From NCBI GenBank assembly GCA_050516505.1, contig CP191518.1, positions 682,001-746,000 of the forward strand: a stretch of 64,000 nucleotides of DNA, in the 5' to 3' direction. The DNA comes from Scandinavium ludwigii_A (GTDB taxonomy: Bacteria > Pseudomonadota > Gammaproteobacteria > Enterobacterales > Enterobacteriaceae). The notes under the pieces are model-generated. The model was given only the letters and a program-made list of their open reading frames with translations, was not told where the DNA came from and did not search any database. The position numbers and the translations under genes are program-made. Below are positions 8,847 through 16,031 of this stretch, piece after piece; the stretch's first letter is position 1; every line of letters begins with the position of its first letter.

Positions 8847-9251
8847 TTATTCGGCCTGAAAATCATAAAAAAGAGAGGCTGGTTTTTCACCCGTAATCAA
8901 ATTAAGCCAAATTTCGTTCCCGGCTTCATTAATTTTAACGGTGTATTCGTTGATAATTTGACTTAATTCCTGGCTGTCTAATTCACCTTCCCATTGCAGG
9001 TCATTGAGTACGCGCGCGAACGCTTCTATTTTAACCGCTCGAAACAGTCGGTCTTTAATATGGCGATCACGTTCTTCCAGCAGCATATTGCGTGATTGAC
9101 CGTGACGAACTGGCGCGGCGAATATATCTGCAGTAATATTATCGAGGGTAATCTTTCCCTGAGTTAAATTAGCGCTATTTTCTGCTATGTCGGTATTTTG
9201 CTCTGCGCCGGAAATGTGAAAGCGGGCCGGAATCAGCGACTCGGGTATCAT
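8847..9251 (-). CDS. hypothetical protein, first gene of a two-gene operon
   Basis: A 134-residue unrecognised protein. The first 50 residues are Asn/Thr/Ile-rich and probably flexible (MIPESLIPARFHISGAEQNT). The middle is basic and helical (LLEERDRHIKDRLFRAVKIE), and the end is acidic and sheet-like (EIWLNLITGEKPASLFYDF). The coding DNA is AT-richer than its neighbours. It is divergent from the membrane protein at 9355, with about 100 bp between, and coupled to the gene at 8413-8844. No signal peptide or catalytic motif was seen. Confidence 0.7.
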   Translation of the reverse strand: MIPESLIPARFHISGAEQNTDIAENSANLTQGKITLDNITADIFAAPVRHGQSRNMLLEERDRHIKDRLFRAVKIEAFARVLNDLQWEGELDSQELSQIINEYTVKINEAGNEIWLNLITGEKPASLFYDFQAE

Positions 9252-9354
9252 GCCTGATGTCCTTTTGGTTTCAACAGGATAAGGGCGATAAAGGTGTGAG
9301 GTTCGTTGACATTATCATGGTGTAAATTTAAAATCAAAAAAAATGGAGCCAACC

Positions 9355-9858
9355 ATGAACAGTATTATCTATTTCGTGATAGCCCTGCTATTGCTAACGG
9401 TTGTTATTCTTTTAGTTATCTCTGGTTTGTTTAAAAACGACGTTGTGGAAGAAAAAGCGCTGCCTGTTCAGGTGAAATTGCTGAGTAAAGAAGAAGGTGA
9501 AGACCATTTTTCAATGCTTATGAATGCGATAACACCGGTATGGTACTGGCGGGTGAATCATGAATATATTGATTTTCTTCATGCCACAATAAAGCGGATG
9601 AGTCTCTCCGAATTAAATGCTACTGCGGGTTTATTTGAGGCCCAGCGGCGCTGCAGCGATCTCAATTCGGCAGTGTATAAATATTACGACAATATAAAAA
9701 AGCGCTGTCTTAACGGGGAAAAAGTCCCACGTGGCGACCTCGACGTGTTGAATCTACAGCAGTGTTTTAGGGAATTTAGTTTAAATGCTTATCCGGACCT
9801 GGTGGCGCTGGTGTGGCCGGATTATCAGCGGCCACAGGTTGATCCGCTGGCAGTGTAG
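9355..9858 (+). CDS. hypothetical single-pass membrane protein
   Basis: Unrecognised protein of 167 residues from ATG 9355, which has GGAGCC just upstream; an ATG at 9343 would leave no ribosome site. Residues 3-27 form one strong hydrophobic helix (IIYFVIALLLLTVVILLVIS). The rest looks cytoplasmic or periplasmic and soluble, with many aromatics (VWYWRVNHEYIDF) and two cysteines in the second half (RRCSDLN, KKRCLNG) plus QQCF. The coding DNA is AT-rich. It is divergent from the two-gene operon at 8413-9251, which suggests one acquired unit. Confidence 0.7.
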   Translation: MNSIIYFVIALLLLTVVILLVISGLFKNDVVEEKALPVQVKLLSKEEGEDHFSMLMNAITPVWYWRVNHEYIDFLHATIKRMSLSELNATAGLFEAQRRCSDLNSAVYKYYDNIKKRCLNGEKVPRGDLDVLNLQQCFREFSLNAYPDLVALVWPDYQRPQVDPLAV

Positions 9859-9865
9859 GGGGAAC

Positions 9866-9945
9866 TTGTAGGCCGGGCATTGGCTTCCGTGCAGCCTGAT
9901 GCCCTCTCCCCGCCCTCTCCCTTAAGGGAGAAGGGGAAAAGACCG
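9866..9945. repeat. REP-like element plus CCCTCTCCC palindrome, copy 3
   Basis: A REP-like GTAGGCCGGGCATTGG...GCCTGATG is followed by GCCCTCTCCCCGCCCTCTCC and a CTTAAGGGAGAAGGGG arm. It occupies the gap between the convergent gene at 9355 and yghZ. Confidence 0.7.
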
Positions 9946-9968
9946 CACAGGATGACAGGCATCCCGCG

Positions 9969-11009
9969 TTACTTATCCGATGACGCCTGCCAAAGATTCA
10001 ACTGCCCGTCCGCCACGTGCTGATCAATCTGCGCCAGCTCCTGCGGCGTAAAGGTCAGATTATTTAGCGCCAGAACGTTCTCTTCCAACTGCTCCGGACG
10101 GCTCGCGCCAATCAGCACCGACGTCACCCGGTTGTCCTTCAGCAGCCAGCTCAGCGCCATTTGCGCCATGCTTTGCCCGCGTGACTGCGCCATCTCCTGC
10201 AACAGTCGCAGGCTCTGCAAATTACTCTCGCTGAGCATAGTTTCCGTCAGCCCGCGCGCTTTCTTACCCTCGGTCTGCATTCGCGACCCGTCCGGGATCC
10301 CGTTCAGGTATTTACCCGTCAGCAGACCCTGCGCCAGCGGCGTAAAGGCGATGCAGCCCACGCCATTATTTTCCAGCGTGTCCAGCAGCCCGGTGTTATC
10401 CACCCAGCGGTTGAGCAAGTTGTACGATGGCTGATGAATCAGCAGCGGGATTTTCCACTCGCGCAGCAGATCCACCATGTGCTGGGTGCGCTCGGTGGAG
10501 TACGACGAGATGCCGATATACAGCGCCTTGCCGCTCTGTACCGCCTGAGCCAGCGCCGCGGCGGTTTCTTCCATCGGCGTTTTCTCATCCACGCGGTGTG
10601 AATAGAAAATATCGACGTACTCCAGACCCATGCGCTTCAGACTCTGGTCGAGGCTCGCCAGCAAATACTTGCGCGAGCCGCCGGAGCCGTAAGGCCCGGG
10701 CCACATGTCGTATCCCGCTTTAGTCGAGATAATCAGCTCATCGCGATAGGCGGCGAAATCATCACGTAGCAGACGACCAACGTTCTCCTCGGCGCTGCCC
10801 GGCGGCGGCCCGTAGTTGTTGGCGAGGTCAAAATGGGTCATGCCCAAATCAAAGGCTTTACGCAGCAGGTCGCGCTGTGAATCGAGCGACTGAATGTGAC
10901 CAAAACTGTGCCACAACCCCAGCGACAGCGCAGGAAGCTGCAACCCGCTGTTGCCACAATAGCGATACTGCATCTGTTGATAACGTTCGGAACTGGCGAG
11001 CCAGGACAT
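9969..11009 (-). CDS. gpr: L-glyceraldehyde 3-phosphate reductase (aldo-keto reductase, AKR14)
   Basis: Also known as yghZ. A cytosolic NADPH-dependent aldo-keto reductase that reduces L-glyceraldehyde 3-phosphate and methylglyoxal. Its 346 residues and start (MSWLASSERYQQMQYRYCG) match E. coli in length and text. The AKR tetrad is visible: Asp and Tyr in HFDLANNYGPPPGS, Lys in IISTKAGYD and His in FYSHRVDE. The C-terminal nucleotide-binding part reads SVLIGASRPEQLEENV. It is divergent from yghX with about 110 bp between. Confidence 0.94.
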   Translation of the reverse strand: MSWLASSERYQQMQYRYCGNSGLQLPALSLGLWHSFGHIQSLDSQRDLLRKAFDLGMTHFDLANNYGPPPGSAEENVGRLLRDDFAAYRDELIISTKAGYDMWPGPYGSGGSRKYLLASLDQSLKRMGLEYVDIFYSHRVDEKTPMEETAAALAQAVQSGKALYIGISSYSTERTQHMVDLLREWKIPLLIHQPSYNLLNRWVDNTGLLDTLENNGVGCIAFTPLAQGLLTGKYLNGIPDGSRMQTEGKKARGLTETMLSESNLQSLRLLQEMAQSRGQSMAQMALSWLLKDNRVTSVLIGASRPEQLEENVLALNNLTFTPQELAQIDQHVADGQLNLWQASSDK

Positions 11010-11120
11010 GAAAGCTCCTTCTGGTCTATATTTTGAAACGACGTTTCTATACTAGCGCCTGAAAATGTTCCGGTAAGTTCGGGCGATCACACTGCTGGCG
11101 ATTGATAAGGGAGAACCCCG

Positions 11121-12008
11121 ATGACCCGACTGACGGCGAAGGACTTTCCACAGGAACTGCTGGATTACTACGATTACTACGCTCACGGAAAAATCACCAA
11201 GCGAGAATTCCTGCAAATGGCGGGGAAATATGCGGTCGGTGGCGTTACGGCGTTGGCGTTATTTAACCTGCTCAAACCCAACTACGCGCTGGCGGAGCAG
11301 GTGGAATTTACCGATCCGGCCATCAAACCAGAATACATCGAATACCCGTCGCCCAATGGACACGGTAAAGTGCGCGGCTATCTGGTCACGCCGACGGGCG
11401 GGAGCGGAAAATTACCTGCGGTGGTGGTGGTGCATGAGAATCGCGGTCTGAATCCGTACATTGAGGATGTGGCGCGACGCGTCGCCAAAGCCGGGTTTAT
11501 TGCACTGGCGCCGGATGGGCTAACGTCGGTGGGTGGCTATCCGGGCAACGATGACGAAGGCCGCGCGTTACAGCAGCAGGTCGACCCCACCAAATTGATG
11601 AACGACTTTTTCGCCGCCATTGAGTTTATGTCAACGCATCCGCAGGCCACGGGCAAAGTCGGGATCACCGGCTTTTGCTACGGGGGCGGAGTCTGTAACG
11701 CCGCGGCGGTGGCCTACCCGGAGCTGGCATGCGCGGTGCCGTTTTACGGGCGTCAGCCACCGGTTGGCGATGTGCCGAAAATCAAGGCGCCGCTGTTATT
11801 GCATTACGCCGCGCTGGATAAAGCTATTACGGACGGCTGGCCCGCCTATGAACAGGCGCTGAAGGCGAATGATAAGGTCTATGAAGGTTACGTTTATCCC
11901 GGCGTTAACCACGGTTTTCACAATGATTCGACCCCGCGCTATGACCAGGCAGCAGCGGAGTTGGCGTGGAAACGCACCCTCGAATGGTTCAACCGCTATC
12001 TGATGTAA
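11121..12008 (+). CDS. yghX: dienelactone hydrolase-family protein YghX, intact
   Basis: Alpha/beta-hydrolase of the dienelactone hydrolase family, 295 residues, substrate unknown. The nucleophile Cys is in the elbow GITGFCYGGG (near residue 190), and the catalytic His is in GVNHGFHND near the end. The N-terminus has a long n-region, then TKREFLQMAGKYAVGG and a hydrophobic stretch ending ALAEQ. This resembles a Tat signal with Lys-Arg in place of twin Arg, so export is possible but unproven. In E. coli K-12 this locus is usually annotated as a disrupted gene; here the frame is complete. Confidence 0.9.
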   Translation: MTRLTAKDFPQELLDYYDYYAHGKITKREFLQMAGKYAVGGVTALALFNLLKPNYALAEQVEFTDPAIKPEYIEYPSPNGHGKVRGYLVTPTGGSGKLPAVVVVHENRGLNPYIEDVARRVAKAGFIALAPDGLTSVGGYPGNDDEGRALQQQVDPTKLMNDFFAAIEFMSTHPQATGKVGITGFCYGGGVCNAAAVAYPELACAVPFYGRQPPVGDVPKIKAPLLLHYAALDKAITDGWPAYEQALKANDKVYEGYVYPGVNHGFHNDSTPRYDQAAAELAWKRTLEWFNRYLM

Positions 12009-12038
12009 AAGTTTCACAAAAAAATAATCACAAAACGT

Positions 12039-12065
12039 TAGGAATTCTCAAGGATCTGCCGATAA
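12039..12065 (+). promoter_or_regulatory. sigma-28 (FliA) type promoter for the chemoreceptor gene at 12119
   Basis: A perfect flagellar -10 GCCGATAA (12058-12065) is preceded at the standard 11-bp spacing by TAGGAATT (12039-12046), a partial match to TAAAGTTT. The start of transcription would be near 12072, about 47 bp ahead of the ATG. Confidence 0.7.
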
Positions 12066-12075
12066 CGAGGGTGAT

Positions 12076-12091
12076 TGTGACGCGTGTCACA
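12076..12091 (+). promoter_or_regulatory. CRP-like palindrome at the chemoreceptor transcription start
   Basis: TGTGA-CGCGTG-TCACA matches the CRP half-site consensus on both sides. It lies just downstream of the predicted sigma-28 start point, where bound CRP would be expected to block rather than activate. It could alternatively form an RNA hairpin in the 5' leader. Confidence 0.45.
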
Positions 12092-12118
12092 ATACCCTTG
12101 CAACGGCCAGGAGAATTT

Positions 12119-13708
12119 ATGCATTTGCTTCGTAACTTTACCATTCGGATGGTCATGCTGGTCATCCTCGGGATCTTTGGGTTGCTGTGGTCCGGCGTCG
12201 GACTTTACAGCGTCTATTCCTTATCAAAAGTCGTCCAGGGCAACGCGGTCGATCGCGAACTCGTCACCCAGATGACGCTGTTGAGCCAGGGCAACGATCA
12301 GTATTTTCGTTTTGTCACCCGCCTGAGTCGGGCGATGGAAACCAAAACCGCAGGCGGCAACCCGGATTTCGCTCCCGCGCAGCAGGCGCTGGATAACATG
12401 CGCGGCAAGCTGGACGCGCTCAACGCGGTGTCTCCAGGCCCGATGGACGCGCAGGTGTCAGCCCAGACGCTGGCGAACTGGCAGGCGTTGCTCAATGACG
12501 GCGTGTCTCGCCAAATGCAGCTCGCGGTCCAGGGGTCGGCGGAGGAATATCGTCAGCAGGCGAACACCGTCACGCCCGCATTAAGCCGCGCGTTCGGTGC
12601 CAGCACCGAGAAATTTAATGTGCACGCTAACATCGCTCTCGATAACACCCGCGTGGAGGTCGATCATCTGACGTCCGTCACCCGCACACTGATTATCACT
12701 GCGGTCATAACCGGCCTGCTTTTGCTGTTGTTCTCCGACCGCTATCTGGTGATGATGCTGGTCAAACCGCTGGCGCGCGTGAGCCAGCATTTCCGTCTGA
12801 TGGCGCAGGGTGATCTCAGCCAGCCGATGGCCGCGTTTGGCCGCAACTGTGTCGGACAACTGGTGCCGTTGCTGAACGGCATGCAGGACAGTCTGCGCGA
12901 CGCGGTCAGCACCATTCGCAGCGGCAGCGACAATATCTGGCGCGGTGCGACGGAGATTTCCTCCGGCAACAACGACCTCTCGTCACGCACTGAAGAGCAG
13001 GCGTCAGCCCTCGAAGAGACCGCGGCGAGCATGGAACAGCTCACCGCCACCGTAAAACTCAATGCCGATAACGCGCAGCAGGCGAGCCAGTTGGCGGTTG
13101 TCGCCTCGCAAACCGCAGGCAAAGGCGGATCGCTGGTCAACGCGGTGGTCGATACCATGTCCGGCATTGCCGACAGCTCAAAGAAAATCGCCGAAATCAC
13201 TACCGTCATCAACAGCATCGCTTTCCAGACCAACATTCTGGCGCTGAATGCGGCGGTGGAAGCGGCGCGTGCGGGCGAGCAGGGGCGAGGCTTTGCGGTG
13301 GTCGCAGGCGAAGTGCGTAATCTGGCAAGCCGCAGCGCGGGTGCCGCAAAAGAAATTGAGGGGCTGATTACGGATTCTGTGGCGCGCATTGAAAGCGGCG
13401 TGCGGCTGGTGAATGACACCGGTCAGACGATGGACGCGATTCTCAACGCGGTGCAGGAAGTCACCACCATTATGAAGCAGATTGCCAGCGCGTCGGCGGA
13501 GCAGAGCAAAGGCATTTCGCAGGTTGGCGTGGCGATTTCGCAAATGGACAGCGTCACTCAGCAGAACGCCTCGCTGGTAGAACAGGTGTCGGCGGCAGCG
13601 TCAGCGCTGGAGCAGCAAACCCACGCGCTGCAACGTTCGGTGCAGCAGTTCCGCTTATCGAACTCAGAGACCGCGGGGCACGGCTTGGTGGCGAGCGAGG
13701 CCGTCTAA
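12119..13708 (+). CDS. methyl-accepting chemotaxis protein, Tar/Tsr-like architecture
   Basis: Classical chemoreceptor of 529 residues from ATG 12119 (AGGAGA upstream). The layout is TM1 (about residues 10-32), a periplasmic four-helix-bundle ligand domain, TM2 (about 185-207), HAMP, then the signalling hairpin with IAFQTNILALNAAVEAARAG and GRGFAVVAGEVRNLA. Methylation helices are visible around SSRTEEQASALEETAASMEQ. The C-terminus (GHGLVASEAV) lacks NWETF, so adaptation would rely on other receptors. The ligand is unknown. A sigma-28-type promoter precedes it, and its 3' end overlaps the convergent diguanylate cyclase gene by 45 bp. Confidence 0.92.
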   Translation: MHLLRNFTIRMVMLVILGIFGLLWSGVGLYSVYSLSKVVQGNAVDRELVTQMTLLSQGNDQYFRFVTRLSRAMETKTAGGNPDFAPAQQALDNMRGKLDALNAVSPGPMDAQVSAQTLANWQALLNDGVSRQMQLAVQGSAEEYRQQANTVTPALSRAFGASTEKFNVHANIALDNTRVEVDHLTSVTRTLIITAVITGLLLLLFSDRYLVMMLVKPLARVSQHFRLMAQGDLSQPMAAFGRNCVGQLVPLLNGMQDSLRDAVSTIRSGSDNIWRGATEISSGNNDLSSRTEEQASALEETAASMEQLTATVKLNADNAQQASQLAVVASQTAGKGGSLVNAVVDTMSGIADSSKKIAEITTVINSIAFQTNILALNAAVEAARAGEQGRGFAVVAGEVRNLASRSAGAAKEIEGLITDSVARIESGVRLVNDTGQTMDAILNAVQEVTTIMKQIASASAEQSKGISQVGVAISQMDSVTQQNASLVEQVSAAASALEQQTHALQRSVQQFRLSNSETAGHGLVASEAV

Positions 13709-14686
13709 CGGTACGTCTTCGCCCGAGAATGAAATGAGCGTCTGCCCAATGGCGGCGCCATTTTTTCCGGTGTGCTTTATCTGATACATCGAGATATCGG
13801 CCCGCAGCAGTGCCTCGTTGAAATCGTCGTCGGGTAGGACTTCGTTAATCCCGATAGAGGCGCCCACCGAGGCGGTGCCGCTGACCAGTTCGAACGGCGT
13901 CAACGTGGCGCGCAGACAGTTGTGCGCGGTGCTCCAGATAAGCAGGCTGTTAAGCGAAAACGGCAGCAGCAGCACAAACTCATCCCCCCCAAGCCGCCCG
14001 ACGACGGTGCCCGGCGGGCAGGCGTCACGCAGTCGCCTGCTAAGCTGGATAAGCAACTCGTCACCACAGCGATGGCCGAACCGGTCGTTTACCGCTTTAA
14101 AATCATCCAGATCGATAAACGCCACGCACATGGCGTCGTCGCGCTGCATCTGTGCGAAGTGTTTTAACAGCGCATGGCGATTGGCGAGCCCGGTCAGCGG
14201 GTCGTGATTGGCGAGCAGGGAAAGCTGTTCCTCGTACTGCTTTTCTTTGGTCATGTCGATGTGGGTGCCGGTGACCTTCAGCGGTTTGCCGTCAACGTCC
14301 CACTCGCTCACGCGCCCGCGATCTAACACCCAGCTGACGGTGCCGTTTTTGTGCAGCATCCGATGCAAGGCTTCGTAATAGGGCGCTCTCCCTTCCAGAT
14401 GACTGTAAAACGCATCGAGTACCTGCTGCCGGTCTTCTGGATGCAGGTGTTCCCGCCACACGTCGAAATGGGCGCTCAGGGCTTTCGGCTGATAGCCAAG
14501 CATCGCGCCCCAGCGGCGGTTGAAAATAATTAATTTCCCGCTGGGAATATCCAACTGCCATAAACAGAGCCCGGTGCCGTCGAGCGCAGCACTGAGCTTA
14601 CTCTTCGCGTCACGAGCAATGCGCAGCAATCGGGCGTTATGCTTCTTCAGATTCTGGATCTGTTGTTTCAGGGCGATTTCAGACAT
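13664..14686 (-). CDS. PAS-GGDEF diguanylate cyclase
   Basis: Cytosolic 340-residue protein. An N-terminal coiled helix (residues 1-30) leads into a PAS_3 domain (about 33-148; motifs IIFNRRWGAMLGY, HPEDRQQVL). A GGDEF domain covers about 152-315, with the active-site loop intact as RLGGDEF (GGDEF at 233-237) and the DLDDFKAVNDRFGH metal/substrate motif. No RxxD inhibitory site is visible before the active site. It should make cyclic di-GMP in response to a PAS signal. The C-terminal 20 residues are encoded across the 3' end of the convergent chemoreceptor gene. Confidence 0.9.
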   Translation of the reverse strand: MSEIALKQQIQNLKKHNARLLRIARDAKSKLSAALDGTGLCLWQLDIPSGKLIIFNRRWGAMLGYQPKALSAHFDVWREHLHPEDRQQVLDAFYSHLEGRAPYYEALHRMLHKNGTVSWVLDRGRVSEWDVDGKPLKVTGTHIDMTKEKQYEEQLSLLANHDPLTGLANRHALLKHFAQMQRDDAMCVAFIDLDDFKAVNDRFGHRCGDELLIQLSRRLRDACPPGTVVGRLGGDEFVLLLPFSLNSLLIWSTAHNCLRATLTPFELVSGTASVGASIGINEVLPDDDFNEALLRADISMYQIKHTGKNGAAIGQTLISFSGEDVPLDGLARHQAVPRGL

Positions 14687-14753
14687 GTAGATGCCATATG
14701 CCGGAGGAAGACATATTCATACTAATAATGTATTGGCGTGTAAATATACAGTG

Positions 14754-14786
14754 AGAAAAAAGTGACCGGGCAATGACGCCCGGTCG
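14754..14786 (-). terminator. Rho-independent terminator after yghU
   Basis: Reading on the minus strand: stem GACCGGGC, six-base loop, GCCCGGTC, then ACTTTTTTCTC. It starts about 12 bp after the yghU stop codon. Confidence 0.85.
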
Positions 14787-14797
14787 ACGGGAAGGGC

Positions 14798-15664
14798 TTA
14801 GCCCTGACGTTTATCTTCGGTATTGGTGTCGAAATCGCTGGCCGAATGACGCTCATGCAGTTGTTCGTTCAGCGGGCCTTGCGCGCGGTTGACGATGCGC
14901 CCGCGTTTCACCGCCGGACGATTGCCCACGTCCTGCGCCCAGCGCAGCACGTTTTTGTAGCTCTCTGCGTCGAGGAATTCCGCTGCGTTGTACACCGCGC
15001 CCAGCACCACGTTGCCGTACCACGGCCAGATTGCCATATCAGCAATGGTGTACTCCTCGCCCGCCACGTAGCGACTGCGCGCCAGCTGTTTATCCAGCAC
15101 GTCGAGCTGACGTTTGGCTTCCATGGCGTAGCGGTCGATGGCGTACTCAATTTTGACCGGGGCGTAGTTATAGAAGTGACCAAATCCACCGCCGAGCAGC
15201 GGGGCCGCACCTTGCAGCCAGAACAGCCAGTTCAGCGCTTCGGTTCTTCCCGCCGGATCTTTTGGCAGGAAGTGGCCGAATTTTTCCGCCAGATACAGCA
15301 GGATCGAACCCGATTCAAACACGCGCAGCGACGGATTAACGGAATGATCGCTCAGCGCCGGAATTTTTGAGTTCGGGTTCACATCGACAAAGCCGCTGGA
15401 GAACTGATCGCCGTCGCCGATGCGGATCATCCATGCATCGTACTCCGCGCCCGTCACGCCGAGCGCCAACAGCTCCTCGAGCATAATTGTCACTTTCTGC
15501 CCGTTCGGTGTGCCCAGTGAATAAAGCTGCAATGGGTGCGTGCCCACCGGTAGGGCTTTCTCGTGCGTCGGGCCAGAAACCGGACGGTTGATATTGGCGA
15601 ACGCGCCGCCGTTATTTTTCTTCCACTCCCAGACTTTCGGAGGCTGATATTCATTCTTAGACAT
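14798..15664 (-). CDS. yghU: glutathione-dependent disulfide-bond oxidoreductase YghU (Nu-class GST)
   Basis: GST-fold enzyme that binds glutathione disulfide and has disulfide-bond reductase activity in E. coli. The start at 15664 (MSKNEYQPPKVW) gives 288 residues, the E. coli length; the track-length frame adds 13 residues before it. The thioredoxin-like N-terminal domain (about 45-130) includes LYSLGTPNGQKVTIMLEELL and the VFESGSILLYLAEKFG glutathione-binding segment. A helical C-terminal domain holds EEYTIADMAIWPW. The gene has its own terminator. Confidence 0.95.
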   Translation of the reverse strand: MSKNEYQPPKVWEWKKNNGGAFANINRPVSGPTHEKALPVGTHPLQLYSLGTPNGQKVTIMLEELLALGVTGAEYDAWMIRIGDGDQFSSGFVDVNPNSKIPALSDHSVNPSLRVFESGSILLYLAEKFGHFLPKDPAGRTEALNWLFWLQGAAPLLGGGFGHFYNYAPVKIEYAIDRYAMEAKRQLDVLDKQLARSRYVAGEEYTIADMAIWPWYGNVVLGAVYNAAEFLDAESYKNVLRWAQDVGNRPAVKRGRIVNRAQGPLNEQLHERHSASDFDTNTEDKRQG

Positions 15665-15696
15665 AGATAAACCACCCTGTTGTTTGAGGTATTTCC

Positions 15697-15815
15697 CCGT
15701 CATTCTTCGAGCCGCAGGTGCGTTGGCTGCACTCTCTCACCCCAGTCACTGACTTAAGTAAGCTCCTGGGAATTCGCTCTTTTGCCGCCTTCCTTCAACT
15801 CGAATAATTTAGGGG
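15697..15815. repeat. ERIC element
   Basis: The stretch contains both conserved ERIC core segments, CTCACCCCAGTCACTGACTT and AAGTAAGCTCCTGGGAATTC, in the standard back-to-back order. It is flanked by arms ATTCTTCGAGCCGCAG and CTTCAACTCGAATAATTTA. Length is about 120 bp, close to the 127-bp consensus. It lies between divergent yghU and the ABC operon. Confidence 0.85.
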
Positions 15816-16031
15816 AACAAAAGCTGGAGTGTAGCAGGTGATAAAGGAGAGCTTTAACAATCAGAGCGTGATGAACTCAGCAGCTTATTTTAAAAACATC
15901 TTATAGAGATCGGAACGGATATAAGCTTAAGCGAAAATCGCATTTCAAATCGTGTGGGAAACGCTCCAATATGCGCGCTGAACTGCGCCCGTAGGCAGAC
16001 AATAATAATGATGGCAAGGAGTTAATAAAGC
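15816..16031 (+). other. leader/promoter region of the ABC operon
   Basis: This 216-bp stretch separates the ERIC element from the binding-protein gene. It is moderately AT-rich and ends with the ribosome site GGCAAGGAG before ATG 16032. A plausible start signal lies in the AT-rich part around 15880-15960, but no operator or riboswitch was recognised. Confidence 0.35.
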
